Notes: a model not told the origin generated them from the letters alone. A stretch of DNA of 64,000 nucleotides from an uncultured Flavobacteriales bacterium (GCA_913020435.1 CAJVZZ010000013.1:32684-96683), one strand, 5' to 3'; shown: positions 20,190-30,599, numbered from the stretch's first letter. Numbers and translations are program-made.

Positions 20190-21463
20190 TTAATTATTGG
20201 AATTTTAAGTACAAAAACACTTCCTGAGTCTTCATTTTTTTCTACAGAAATTGAACCTTTATGTGCTTCCATAATCACTTGTGCGTAATATAAACCAAGT
20301 CCAAATCCCTTCACATTATGCAAGTTGCCCGTTGGAACTCTATAGAATTTATCAAAAATATATTTCACATCTACCGATTTCATTCCTATTCCGTTGTCCT
20401 GAACTCTAACTTCGATATTATTTCCTTTTTCATGCACAAGAATTTTAATTTCAGGATCTACTTCACAATACTTTATTGCATTATCAATCAGATTACTCAA
20501 CACATTATACATATGAATTTTATCCAGTTTAACCTCAAGGTTTTTATTGGGAATATCACTATGGATTGTCCCTGATTTTTCCTCAATTATCGTTTTAAAA
20601 GTTGATATACCATCTGAGACAAGTTCAGCCAAATTGCAGGTTTCAAATTGCATTTCTACCTTATCTTTATCCAAACTAGCTATTTGTAAAACCTTTTCTA
20701 CCTGCAGCTGCAATCGCTTATTCTCTTTTTTTATAATCTCAGCATAATTACGAATCCGCTCTGGCTGATTCTCTATACCTGGTTTCAATAAAACTTCGGT
20801 AGAAAGTGAAATGGTCGAAATTGGCGTTTTCAATTCATGAGTCATATTATCTATAAAGTCATTTTTAGTATCCCCAAGCCGTTTTTGCTTTAGGATAATA
20901 TTGATGGTATAAGCAAAGAAAGCTGCAAGTACCAATAACAACAAAGAAGAAAAAATCCAGAAATTCAAACGATCTATGACCATTTTGGTTTTATTAGAAA
21001 AATAGACCGAGAAATAATGACCGTCATCGCTCCGCCAATTCACAATAGTGGATGGTGTTTCCTTTTCCACTGCTTTACCTTGGTCAATCTTTACAACCTT
21101 TGTAAAAACTATAGAATCATTAAAACAGTTATATAAATTATATTCAAAATCAAGGTTAATTTCTTGCTTTTTGAATTCTTGTGTAAGCAATGCCTCAATA
21201 AAATCTGGATCAGGATTTTCATTAGTTTTTACAATAAAAGTTTGATCCTCTACCTGTTTAACTGGGTCTAGCAATAAACTCTCATCTCCCTGGTGTTTTT
21301 GAATAGCACGTGAGGCTTGAATAAGTGCTTGGGTAATATCATAATTGAGTTGAGTAACTTGCAGTTCGTAAGCTCTGCGAATCCAAATGAGCTGGACTGA
21401 TACAATTCCTACCAGCAAAATGGTCGCCATTATTATTACAAGTCTTATCGTGGAATTTTTCAC
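20186..21463 (-). CDS. Sensor histidine kinase
   Basis: Two TM segments; H-box DNMTHELKTPISTISLSTEVLL; N-box NLIDNAIKY; G-boxes VQDNGIGM, GFGLGLYYA. Confidence 0.92.
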   Translation of the reverse strand: MKNSTIRLVIIMATILLVGIVSVQLIWIRRAYELQVTQLNYDITQALIQASRAIQKHQGDESLLLDPVKQVEDQTFIVKTNENPDPDFIEALLTQEFKKQEINLDFEYNLYNCFNDSIVFTKVVKIDQGKAVEKETPSTIVNWRSDDGHYFSVYFSNKTKMVIDRLNFWIFSSLLLLVLAAFFAYTINIILKQKRLGDTKNDFIDNMTHELKTPISTISLSTEVLLKPGIENQPERIRNYAEIIKKENKRLQLQVEKVLQIASLDKDKVEMQFETCNLAELVSDGISTFKTIIEEKSGTIHSDIPNKNLEVKLDKIHMYNVLSNLIDNAIKYCEVDPEIKILVHEKGNNIEVRVQDNGIGMKSVDVKYIFDKFYRVPTGNLHNVKGFGLGLYYAQVIMEAHKGSISVEKNEDSGSVFVLKIPIIK

Positions 21464-21585
21464 GTTGTAAAGCTAAACCCAAAAATGAGAGCAAACATCA
21501 AAGTTAACAACGGTTTAAGAAAAGAAATGACTTGGACTGCAAGTTGAATTGTACTTTTTTTCTTAATTCAATATACCTTCGCAGT

Positions 21586-22233
21586 ATGGGAATGATAAAT
21601 ACGTTTATAAACGAAGTGAGACACGATTTTAGTAATCAAGAATTGGATGAAAAATCAGTAGAACCAACACCTATAAAGCAAGTCGAAAAATGGATTCAAG
21701 AAGCTGTTGATTCAAAAGTTTCGGAAGCAAATGCCATGAGTATCTGCACTGTCAATCAAAACGGAGCTCCGTCCTCAAGAATTGTTTATGCAAGAGGAAT
21801 AAGTGAAGACGGAATTATTCTTTACACCAATTACAACAGTCAAAAAGGACAAGATTTAGAAGTAAATCCAAGTGTTTCTCTACTATTTTTCTATCCAGAA
21901 TTGGAAAGGCAAATTCGTATTGATGGAACAATTCAAAAACTCCCAGAACAAGAATCGGATAATTACTTTAATGCGCGTCCAACAGAAAGTAAACTTGGAG
22001 CATGGGCTAGTGAACAAAGCAGCACTATTGAATCTAGAGCAACTTTAGAAAAACGTACTGAGTTTTTCAGAGAAAAATTCGGTACAGAGATACCTCGTCC
22101 TCCACATTGGGGCGGATATATTGTAAAACCAACCAAATTTGAGTTTTGGCAAGGTAGACCTGCACGATTACACGATAGATTGGTTTTTGAAAAAGCGGAT
22201 AAGGATTGGACAATATTCAGAATAGCTCCATAG
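21586..22233 (+). CDS. pdxH: Pyridoxamine 5'-phosphate oxidase
   Basis: SSRIVYARGISEDGIILYTNYNSQKGQDL; GAWASEQSS; PRPPHWGGYIVKPTKFEFWQGRPARLHDR. Likely start 21586. Confidence 0.95.
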   Translation: MGMINTFINEVRHDFSNQELDEKSVEPTPIKQVEKWIQEAVDSKVSEANAMSICTVNQNGAPSSRIVYARGISEDGIILYTNYNSQKGQDLEVNPSVSLLFFYPELERQIRIDGTIQKLPEQESDNYFNARPTESKLGAWASEQSSTIESRATLEKRTEFFREKFGTEIPRPPHWGGYIVKPTKFEFWQGRPARLHDRLVFEKADKDWTIFRIAP

Positions 22234-22234
22234 A

Positions 22235-23494
22235 ATGACCAACAATTACTTACAAAAATTTGGTTTTGTTGAGCCTCAAATAAAAGAAACTCCAAATCCA
22301 AATGTGGGATTATTTGTGGTTATCCCTTGCTTTGATGAGCCTGACCTTATCTCAACACTTCAAAGTTTAAATAACTGCGATAGACCCAAATTAGATGTAG
22401 AAATTATTACTGTAATTAATGCTGGTAAAAACACAGATTCTTCTATAAAGCAAAGAAATTCGGAAACCTTAATAAGAGCGAAAAATTGGGCTAGAGAAAA
22501 CACAAAAGAAGGATTCACCTTTCTTTTTCTTGAACAACAAAACTTGCCAATAAAACATGCTGGAGTTGGTCTGGCTAGAAAAATTGGAATGGATGAAGCT
22601 GTTCACCGAATCGATCAATTGCAGCTAGGTGACGCACCTATTATTTGCTTTGATGCAGATGCTATATGTGATAAAAATCATTTAGTAGAAATAGAAAAAG
22701 CTTTTCAAGCAAATCCAACAGCCAAAGGAGCATCAATTTACTTTGAACATCCAATAACCGGATCTGAATTTGACCTTTTTGTCTATCAATTTATTATCGA
22801 TTATGAATTGCATTTGCGTTATTACAAAAATGCTTTTGAATTTACGGGTCACCCCCAGGCATGTTACACAATCGGAAGCAGTATGGCAGTAATGTCAAGT
22901 GCCTATCAAAGCCAAGGGGGTATGAATAAAAGAAAGGCGGGTGAGGACTTCTATTTCATGCAAAAAATTATAGAGCGATTTCCTGTTATTGAAATAAATA
23001 CTACTAGAGTAATCCCATCGCCGAGACCTTCACACCGTGTTCCGTTTGGCACAGGACGAGCGATAAGTGAATTTCAAGAAGGGAAAAATTCAGACGAAAC
23101 CTATGCGTTTGAACCTTTCAATGATTTACGTCTGTTTATTGATCGACTGCCTTTGATTTACAAAAATCAACAATTGAAAAATCTAGATACCTTAGAATCT
23201 ATACCTGTAAGTATTCGAGATTTTCTAGTGGATCAAAATTTCGAAGAACGTATTCCTGATTTATTAGAATACGGAAAAACATGGGAAACCTTTCAAAAGC
23301 GATTTTTCAACTGGTTCAATGCATTTCGAGCCTTAAAGTTCGTACATTTTGCTAGAGATAATTATTATCCTAATAAATCACTAAGTTCTGAAATCACAAA
23401 ACTTTGTACAATGAAGAATATGAAATCAGTCTCCATGAATTCGAACTCTGAATTATTGGCAATATTTCGTAAAACAGATAAAGAGCGTGTTTAA
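22235..23494 (+). CDS. Family 2 glycosyltransferase
   Basis: LFVVIPCFDEPDLISTLQSL; DADAICDKNHL; RKAGEDFYFMQK. Confidence 0.8.
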   Translation: MTNNYLQKFGFVEPQIKETPNPNVGLFVVIPCFDEPDLISTLQSLNNCDRPKLDVEIITVINAGKNTDSSIKQRNSETLIRAKNWARENTKEGFTFLFLEQQNLPIKHAGVGLARKIGMDEAVHRIDQLQLGDAPIICFDADAICDKNHLVEIEKAFQANPTAKGASIYFEHPITGSEFDLFVYQFIIDYELHLRYYKNAFEFTGHPQACYTIGSSMAVMSSAYQSQGGMNKRKAGEDFYFMQKIIERFPVIEINTTRVIPSPRPSHRVPFGTGRAISEFQEGKNSDETYAFEPFNDLRLFIDRLPLIYKNQQLKNLDTLESIPVSIRDFLVDQNFEERIPDLLEYGKTWETFQKRFFNWFNAFRALKFVHFARDNYYPNKSLSSEITKLCTMKNMKSVSMNSNSELLAIFRKTDKERV

Positions 23495-23517
23495 TATTTC
23501 TACAAAAACAGCTAAAC

Positions 23518-23967
23518 CTATTCTTGAATGAATCGCAGATTGTAGGTCTCTACTTCATTTGAAACTCGAATAAAGTGAATTCCACTTTTCAATTCACTTA
23601 CATCTATTGTTGATTCGACGGTTAATGCTCCGCCCTGAACCTCAGCTCCTGTTAGGTCAATGATTTTATAATTAACATCATGATCAATACCTGAAACATT
23701 TAATTTACCTAGAACTGAGTTAGGAAAAATTGAAAGAGTGGAATGTTGATATCCGTTATTAATTCCAGAAGGAGCGTTATATCCTGCATTAGGAGATTAG
23801 TCTGCTTGAATCATGGACTTATCCAAAGCCTTTTGCAACATTACAGAGACTCTTATACGAGCAACTTCCCATTCTGAATTAATGACTTCAGAGTAGGTTT
23901 TTGATACAACATACCCTTTTGCAACAGGAGTAGAAATATCATTTTTTGAGCAACTTGGCTTCACTAT
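23518..23967 (-). pseudogene. Remnant of a secreted protein with T9SS type A C-terminal domain
   Basis: Minus-strand frame reads KGYVVSKTYSEVINSEWEVARIRVSVMLQKALDKSMIQAD*SPNAGYNAPSGINNGYQHSTLSIFPNSVLGKLNVSGIDHDVNYKIIDLTGAEVQGGALTVESTIDVSELKSGIHFIRVSNEVETYNLRFIQE*; in-frame stop at 23797-23799, no start codon of a full gene. Confidence 0.7.
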
Positions 23968-24099
23968 TTAAAACAGTTCAAATAGCGAATAAGGAAATAT
24001 AAATACTTTTAATTTTCTATTGAATTAGAATGCAAGAAAACAGGAAAGCTTTGCAACTTTCTGTATGCTTCAAAACAATTTAATTTAATAAAGAATAAT

Positions 24100-24711
24100 T
24101 TATGGAATCTGCATGTACTTATGAGTCTGCAATGATATTTGCCACTCTGAATTCGCTTTAACGTAGTTAATAACTTGCGGTAGCATCTCTTCTTCCCTGC
24201 TCCATTCTGGCTGAAAGTACAAAGCGCAATTCTCAGAAACGGATTTAGCATGTTCCTTAGCCCAATCAAAATCCATAGAACGTACCACCACCACCTTTAA
24301 TTCATGAGCTTTTTTCAAACTTGAAGGCAAACAAGGTTTCCTACGTTTAGGCGAAACTACAATCCAATCCCAAAGACCGGTGATTTCATATGCTCCGGAA
24401 GTTTCTAACCAAAGATTAAATCCGGCAGATTTCAATTCCTTCGTTAATTCAACAAGATCATACATGCATGGCTCACCACCAGTGATAACAATGTTTTTTG
24501 CTTCTGCTTCGCTGGCGCAATTGATAATTTCTTCAATTGTCATTTTAGGGTGACCATCGTCCCAGCTTTCCTTAACATCACACCAAGGGCAACCTAAATC
24601 GCAGCCACCTATTCTAAAAAAATAAGATGCTTTACCTGCATTTCTTCCTTCACCTTGAATGGTGTAGAAGTGTTCCATAATAGGAAAAGAAATTGGGGAA
24701 GTATTTACCAT
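24100..24711 (-). CDS. queE: 7-carboxy-7-deazaguanine synthase (radical SAM)
   Basis: FYTIQGEGRNAGKASYFFRIGGCDLGCPWCDVKESW; NIVITGGEP; LQTHKYMQIP. Confidence 0.93.
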   Translation of the reverse strand: MVNTSPISFPIMEHFYTIQGEGRNAGKASYFFRIGGCDLGCPWCDVKESWDDGHPKMTIEEIINCASEAEAKNIVITGGEPCMYDLVELTKELKSAGFNLWLETSGAYEITGLWDWIVVSPKRRKPCLPSSLKKAHELKVVVVRSMDFDWAKEHAKSVSENCALYFQPEWSREEEMLPQVINYVKANSEWQISLQTHKYMQIP

Positions 24712-24755
24712 AATTGGTCGGCAAAAATAACATTAACGCAATTGCGAAAGACCAA

Positions 24756-25931
24756 TCAATTAGGATCAGAAAAATCTTTATTATTTAAGAAGTCCGAGTC
24801 GCTTAAAGCCTTTAAAAAAGCGACTAAATCAGCTTTTTCTTGAGTTGTCAAGTTCAATCCATCTGCTATTCCGCTTCCTGAACCATTAGCAGTATCGCCC
24901 GAAACCATAATTGGTTCAATATTTATTGAGTTTTTACGAATTCCTGAATTATAAAACTCCACTACTTCTTCTAATGTTTCAAACCGACCATCATGCATGT
25001 AAGGACCTGTATGCTCAACATTTCTTAACGTAGGAACTTTAAATTGACCTCTGTTTGTTTCATTTCTAGTGACAACAAAAAAGCCTTCCGAAGGATTATC
25101 ATCTAAACCATTATTCATGAAATCATTATTGGTAAACAGCATATTATCTGTTGAATGGCAATGAAAACAATCTCCTCCTCCACCGTTTTTACTAACCTCT
25201 CCGTTGAAAATTCTAAAACCTCTAGAAATTTGTTCCTCACCTGCCCCGAATTGAGGGCCAATATTTCTATCGTTTCCTGTTCTATCAACTGCCTTATCGA
25301 AGATTGAATTACTTGAAACTAAGGTCAACTCAAATTGAGTGATTGCTTTAGCCGCATGAGTAGAGTCGTAATCTGCAGTGCAAAATGCTTCGTAAAACAT
25401 TCTATTGTATACTTCTTCACCCTTCAATTTTACGATTGCATTTTTCCAAGTTTCGTGCATTTCAATAGGATCAATTACAGGAACTAATACTTGTTTTTCT
25501 AATGTTGAGCTCCTTCCATCCCAGAAGAAAGCGGGGGAATAAGCTAAGTTGAATAATGCCATTGAATTTTTAGTTCCCGATTTTCCATCTATACCTATTG
25601 ATAGCGCTCTCTTATTATCGGTAAATGCATAATTTTGATTGTGACAGCTTGCACAGGACATGGTATTATCACCACTCAATTTAGTCTCATAGAATAACTT
25701 ACGTCCCAACGCAATGCGTTCTTCAGTCATTTCAATATTCAATATTGGCGTCGGATAAGGAGGGAAATAAGTGGGTTGGATTAAACTATAGGGTGTTGTT
25801 TTACATTGATAACCTGCAGTAGTATCTGTCATATCGGGGAAAGGAGGTATTTCTATTTCATTCTTTTTACAAGATAAAATAACCGTAAAAAACAGTCCAA
25901 AGAACCCTAATATTTTCAATAACCTAATCAA
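24756..25931 (-). CDS. Di-heme cytochrome c peroxidase (MauG/CcpA family) lipoprotein
   Basis: Two CxxCH motifs (CASCHNQ, CFHCHS); lipobox VILSCKK; FKVPTLRNVEHTGPYMHDGRFETLEEVVEFYNSG. Confidence 0.92.
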   Translation of the reverse strand: MIRLLKILGFFGLFFTVILSCKKNEIEIPPFPDMTDTTAGYQCKTTPYSLIQPTYFPPYPTPILNIEMTEERIALGRKLFYETKLSGDNTMSCASCHNQNYAFTDNKRALSIGIDGKSGTKNSMALFNLAYSPAFFWDGRSSTLEKQVLVPVIDPIEMHETWKNAIVKLKGEEVYNRMFYEAFCTADYDSTHAAKAITQFELTLVSSNSIFDKAVDRTGNDRNIGPQFGAGEEQISRGFRIFNGEVSKNGGGGDCFHCHSTDNMLFTNNDFMNNGLDDNPSEGFFVVTRNETNRGQFKVPTLRNVEHTGPYMHDGRFETLEEVVEFYNSGIRKNSINIEPIMVSGDTANGSGSGIADGLNLTTQEKADLVAFLKALSDSDFLNNKDFSDPN

Positions 25932-27538
25932 TTTTCAATAATTATTTTTTTTCTAAAAATCTGATTATCAGCAATAAAGTTCAATAAATATATTCCAGCA
26001 GACAACTCTTGAGTCTCTATTAAAGTTGATGTGTTTTCAATTTTTTTTCGAAGGATTAAAACGCCATTCATATCAAAAATTTCAATACTTCCAATATAGA
26101 CTGTTTCAAATATAAAGCTTCCTTTACTTGGATTAGGAAAGACCTTTGCACTAATTGATAAACTTTGCTTATCAATTGCAGAAAGTACAAGAGCGTCTTG
26201 CGCAATCAATACTGCTTTATGCAAATCCAAACGACCTCCGCTAGTTGTAATAGTGTCAAATACCTCCAAAAGCTCAACACTTTGCCTCAGATATATTGCG
26301 CTTCTTAGTGCCATTGAATCAGGGCTTGAAGAGTAAAATTCTTGAGGATAAACCGCATACATTAAACCCAAAGCTGCCGTTGCCATTGGAGCTGCAAATG
26401 ATGAACCCCCTGCCTGACTTGTTGAGTTAACTGGAGAAGTTGTAAATATTTGCTTGCCCGGCGCCGCCATATCCATCGACTCTTTTCCGTATCCACCACC
26501 AAATAATTTATCTTGCTCATCACTGCGCGTTACGGTGATTAAATACTCTGAAGGGCAAGTACACGGAATATCTCCAACATCATCAATATCCACAACACTA
26601 TTAGGCCCTGCTCCGATACTTACAATTCCTACTCTACCCAATTGATCCAACAAACCGCACCAAATAGGAAACTCTGCAGGGAACTTTCTATCGACACCAA
26701 ACGATGAGTTTTGAGCGACAATGAATGCACCCGAATCTCCATGTGTCCTATTGTAGGTGCTTCGCATTTCAAGTATGTAGTTGTATGATTTAATTACAAC
26801 AGCTTCATTTGTGGAAGATCCTTGGACTGGAAGCATTTTTACCTTCCAGTTTAATCCAGCTATGTCTCTTCTATTATTTCCAACTCCTCCTATTATTCCT
26901 GCTATCTGAGTTCCGTGTTTGTCTATGGATCCCAATGAAGTTTTAGAAGAAACATAACCGGTGTCTTCATAAACATTCCAACCATCATAATCATCTATAT
27001 AACCATTCTTGTCATCGTCAATTCCATTCAAGGGAATTTCATGTTTGTTTTTCCAAAAATTGTCCTTAAGATCGCCATGTGAAATTTCAAAGCTTACATC
27101 TACAATTGCAATTACAATTTCCTGACTATCTATAGTAGAGCCTCCAGTAGTATAATCCCATGCCAGTGGAGCATTTATTTTATCTAAATACCATTGCCCA
27201 ATCGCATTAGGATCATTTGACGTTTTGCGCATTTCAATATTTGTATGATTGGGCTGTGCTATTTTCACCAGCGGTTCGTTAGTAAGAATTTTAATAGCAG
27301 CCGTAACCCCTATATGGGGATCTGAAAAAGAAAAAGAATAAATATTAGCAGAAGGAACGAGCGCCTCTTCAATAGTAAATCGTAATCCAGAGCTAAAGCT
27401 CAGTTCGTTTAAAAAGTATTTGACATCAACACCTTGCTCGAGCTGGACAATAACTTCACCCTCTTCCCACTCGGTTTGAGCGGATATTGAAATCGAATTA
27501 AAAACAACAAAACAGAAAAATGCAAAAAGAAATTTCAT
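25928..27538 (-). CDS. S8 (subtilisin) family serine peptidase with T9SS sorting domain
   Basis: VIAIVDVSFEISHGDL, DKHGTQIAGIIGG, GGSSFAAPMATAALGL; C-terminus KVFPNPSKGSFIFE...AGIYLLNFIADNQIFRKKIIIEN. Confidence 0.9.
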   Translation of the reverse strand: MKFLFAFFCFVVFNSISISAQTEWEEGEVIVQLEQGVDVKYFLNELSFSSGLRFTIEEALVPSANIYSFSFSDPHIGVTAAIKILTNEPLVKIAQPNHTNIEMRKTSNDPNAIGQWYLDKINAPLAWDYTTGGSTIDSQEIVIAIVDVSFEISHGDLKDNFWKNKHEIPLNGIDDDKNGYIDDYDGWNVYEDTGYVSSKTSLGSIDKHGTQIAGIIGGVGNNRRDIAGLNWKVKMLPVQGSSTNEAVVIKSYNYILEMRSTYNRTHGDSGAFIVAQNSSFGVDRKFPAEFPIWCGLLDQLGRVGIVSIGAGPNSVVDIDDVGDIPCTCPSEYLITVTRSDEQDKLFGGGYGKESMDMAAPGKQIFTTSPVNSTSQAGGSSFAAPMATAALGLMYAVYPQEFYSSSPDSMALRSAIYLRQSVELLEVFDTITTSGGRLDLHKAVLIAQDALVLSAIDKQSLSISAKVFPNPSKGSFIFETVYIGSIEIFDMNGVLILRKKIENTSTLIETQELSAGIYLLNFIADNQIFRKKIIIEN

Positions 27539-27574
27539 ACAATAACAATACGCAGCAAACTACAAAGGGTTTAG

Positions 27575-27916
27575 TTATCTAGACTTAATAAATCCAATTA
27601 TTGCCAATAAAAGTACTCCAACGCTTAAAACCATCACGCCTAATCTTAGTTTGTAGTCTGGAATAAACTTTCGACGGTATCTGCCAAGCGTCAAGTTGTT
27701 CAATTGATTGCTTGTACTTTCATCAATTCGTTTAATTCCAAAGTAGTAAACAAGTCGGTCTCCTTTCTTCTCGTTATAACGTTCAAAGTGAAGTTTGTAT
27801 TCTATAAGTAATGTTTCAAAATAGTTTGCCTGATCAGGTTTAGTAAAATGATAAACATTATAACTTTTATCGGTAGGGTGAATACGGTAATTCGTTAAAT
27901 CGAAAAAATGATCCAT
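27575..27916 (-). CDS. Hypothetical protein with one C-terminal TM helix
   Basis: ORF abutting the peptidase gene (27916 overlap); hydrophobic LGVMVLSVGVLLLAIIGFIK. Confidence 0.6.
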   Translation of the reverse strand: MDHFFDLTNYRIHPTDKSYNVYHFTKPDQANYFETLLIEYKLHFERYNEKKGDRLVYYFGIKRIDESTSNQLNNLTLGRYRRKFIPDYKLRLGVMVLSVGVLLLAIIGFIKSR

Positions 27917-29031
27917 TATATAACTCTAATTTTTTGCCCAACTTGGAGCGGTGTGTTTCTTCGAATTCCGTTTATCTTACAAAGATCATTGCACGTTGTA
28001 CCATATTCCTCTGCAATCTTAAATAAATAATCTCCTTTTCGGACGGTATAATATTCTACTCCATCAGGAATGGCTGTAAATCCCCATGAGTTTTTTACTA
28101 GAGTTACTTTATTAGAAATTAGAGATTTTTCCTTGAAGTTGATAAGCTGATCAGGATTAAGAGCAACACCTTTAAACCGGACTTCAAAATGCAAGTGACT
28201 ACCAGAACTATTTCCAGAACTACCGCCTAAGGCAATTACATCGCCGGCTTTTACATCGTCTCCAGCTGCAACCTTAAACCTGTGCAGGTGAGCATACAAT
28301 GTTTCAAGTCCATTATCATGCCTAACAACCACTACTCTTCCATAACCTCCAAAATAACCCGCGAATCGAACTTTTCCAGAAAAGGCACTTTTCACCTGAT
28401 CCCATACCTGTAGGTCTAAATCTATACCTCGATGCGTCCTACCCCAACGATATCCATATCTAGAAGTAATGACTATTTTATCAACTGGCGAAGCATAATC
28501 ACCAAAACTTTTATCCACCAGTTTTAGGCGCTGTGTAGTATCCGATTTATATAATTTAAGGCTATAAGGATGCGGTTTAGTAGTTATCCAAGAACCATAA
28601 ATTAAATGTGCAGGATAATCTGAATTGTGATCCAAATAAGCAAACTCTTCTTCAGCATCTGAAAAATCGTGATCGATTAAAAACAAATTTATTTGATTGA
28701 TAAGCGCGTAATGTTCATCTCCAGATTCAAACAAACTATCCATCAGCAGAGCTGCTTCTAGCTTTGTAAGTGTCTTTACAGTCAAAAACAGTTCAATTTG
28801 ACTCATTATTAGAGCTGGTGGTTTTTCCAACTTCTTTAACGAATCATAATGCAATTGAATATGTTCATCGTCCAATTTTTCCAGCGTATTGAAAAGTGTT
28901 TGATCTCCATACATTACTACCGCTTTCTTGACTGGCTTTTCAGTTTCAGTTTCTTTAGTGATAAACGATAGGCTAAGACCAGCATATATCAACAGTACAA
29001 ATAGGTATTTTAGGGACGAAGTCAAGATCAT
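27916..29031 (-). CDS. M23 peptidase with C-terminal LysM
   Basis: SRYGYRWGRTHRGIDLDL, GSSGNSSGSHLHFEVR; LysM YYTVRKGDYLFKIAEEYGTTCNDLCKINGI. Confidence 0.92.
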   Translation of the reverse strand: MILTSSLKYLFVLLIYAGLSLSFITKETETEKPVKKAVVMYGDQTLFNTLEKLDDEHIQLHYDSLKKLEKPPALIMSQIELFLTVKTLTKLEAALLMDSLFESGDEHYALINQINLFLIDHDFSDAEEEFAYLDHNSDYPAHLIYGSWITTKPHPYSLKLYKSDTTQRLKLVDKSFGDYASPVDKIVITSRYGYRWGRTHRGIDLDLQVWDQVKSAFSGKVRFAGYFGGYGRVVVVRHDNGLETLYAHLHRFKVAAGDDVKAGDVIALGGSSGNSSGSHLHFEVRFKGVALNPDQLINFKEKSLISNKVTLVKNSWGFTAIPDGVEYYTVRKGDYLFKIAEEYGTTCNDLCKINGIRRNTPLQVGQKIRVI

Positions 29032-29126
29032 GCAAATTTATAAGATTATTCCCTTAACATTAAATGCAAGACAATTGTTCAAAATCATAAAGGGTCTTCC
29101 TAGTCTATTTTTGCAAAAAATAAGAT

Positions 29127-29654
29127 TTGGAATACTTAAAAATTATAGCAGTAGGAATTTTCACGCTACTTGTAGCTTTCTTATCATTTTGTGTCTTATC
29201 ACCAAAAAAAGTTGCAGCCTCAAAAACAATTGTAGTGCATCATTCTAAGGAAAGCGTAATTAAGGATTTGACTGATCTAGAATTCTGGCAGCAATGGCAT
29301 CCATACTTAGACTCAGCTAAAGAAGAAAGTATTATTAATAGCTCTAACTCCATTGAATGGCTCAGTAATACAAATACAGGAGGAAAAATTGAAGTAGATT
29401 TCCATCCCGATAGTGGGCGAATTTCTTTCACGACTGCATTTGAAAAAGATGGCATTTGGAAAGCATATCAGGGAGAGTTTTTGTTTGAAGGAAACGAGAG
29501 GGAAACTAAAATTAGTTGGATTTACGTGGGCGAAGAATTTCCCTTTCTAAAACGTCCTGCGAATTATTTCATTAAAGAAGTAATAGAAAAAACTATGGAG
29601 CGTGGGCTCTTTCGCCTCAAAAATTCACTCCGTCAAAAAGATTATCCTCAGTAA
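29127..29654 (+). CDS. SRPBCC/polyketide cyclase-like protein with N-terminal TM helix
   Basis: N-terminal hydrophobic helix; KTIVVHHSKESVIKDLTDLEFWQQWHPY typical of SRPBCC-type proteins. Confidence 0.7.
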   Translation: MEYLKIIAVGIFTLLVAFLSFCVLSPKKVAASKTIVVHHSKESVIKDLTDLEFWQQWHPYLDSAKEESIINSSNSIEWLSNTNTGGKIEVDFHPDSGRISFTTAFEKDGIWKAYQGEFLFEGNERETKISWIYVGEEFPFLKRPANYFIKEVIEKTMERGLFRLKNSLRQKDYPQ

Positions 29655-29709
29655 AAAAATAGTATTTCCGTTAAATATCAGAACGCATAATAGTACTTGA
29701 AAAGATAAA

Positions 29710-30147
29710 ACACTCGACAACAAGTATTACAAGCCTTTCAATTTTTTCGATTGTATTTTTTGGATGTAAAAAAAGCAAATCGAAATTCCTGCTGTTCCTG
29801 AAGTTATTGTTGCTGAAACTTCTGCAGTATACTCGTTAAGGTTTGAGGGGAATTGCAGTTTAGTTAATCAAGCTACAAAATATCCTGTAAACGCTCATTT
29901 TTCCCCACTAGTAGGTTCGGTGCACAATAGCAGAACTGAAGTTATTCGTCTGGATAGAATTGCTTCACCAGGAATTAAAACCATGGCAGAATCTGGAAGA
30001 ACGAGTCCGTTGAGTATTGAATTGGGTAATGTTATTTCTAACGGCGCTGGTGCTGCGTTAATTGTCGCTGACAATGGGCTTGCTAATGGCATTGAATCGC
30101 TATGCAACACATTCCAAAACCCTGACTACTGGTATAAATATACCTAA
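29710..30147 (+). pseudogene. Frameshifted lipoprotein with spondin_N-like domain
   Basis: Lipobox frame SITSLSIFSIVFFGCKK runs out of frame at AAAAAAA; the next frame gives KKQIEIPAVPEVIVAETSAVYSLRFEGNCSLVNQATKYPVNAHFSPLVGSVHNSRTEVIRLDRIASPGIKTMAESGRTSPLSIELGN..., spondin_N-like, ending early at YKYT*. Confidence 0.6.
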
Positions 30148-30562
30148 AGTTACCATTTGGCCTCGTTCTAAAAGGCTGAGAATTGATCTACTAATATTAG
30201 CAGAAAGAACCACTTAATTTTGTGTTTTGTTTTATAATAACCGCTTGTGTTTTATAAATTGGGCAATTGTTTTGATGATTACTAAGTCACTCATGGAATA
30301 CCAACGTCCGTATTAAATATCAGTCATTACATTTAATTTTAATCATTAATTCATGAATAACTCCTTTAATATTAGTGATTTATAATTAGTTGTAAAGTAA
30401 TTAATAAATGATTACTCATTAATTAATGTATATAATTAGTATTAGCGAATGATAAAGCATTCAAAATTACAAATGAAGAAAATTGAATATTAAAAATAGG
30501 AGTAATAACTTTTAATGGAATGATTAATCGTTAGCTCTGCTTGGAGAAAAAAAATAAGGCAT

Positions 30563-30599
30563 AAAAAAAGCCTCACATTTACATGTGAAGCTTTTTTTT
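30563..30599. terminator. Hairpin terminator next to tRNA-Asp
   Basis: AAAAAAAGCCTCACATTTACATGTGAAGCTTTTTTTT inverted repeat with flanking A/T tracts. Confidence 0.75.

Noticed and set aside
29895-30110. Minus-strand ORF over the spondin-like region
   Set aside because: The plus strand carries recognisable spondin_N-like sequence, so the antisense frame is likely spurious.
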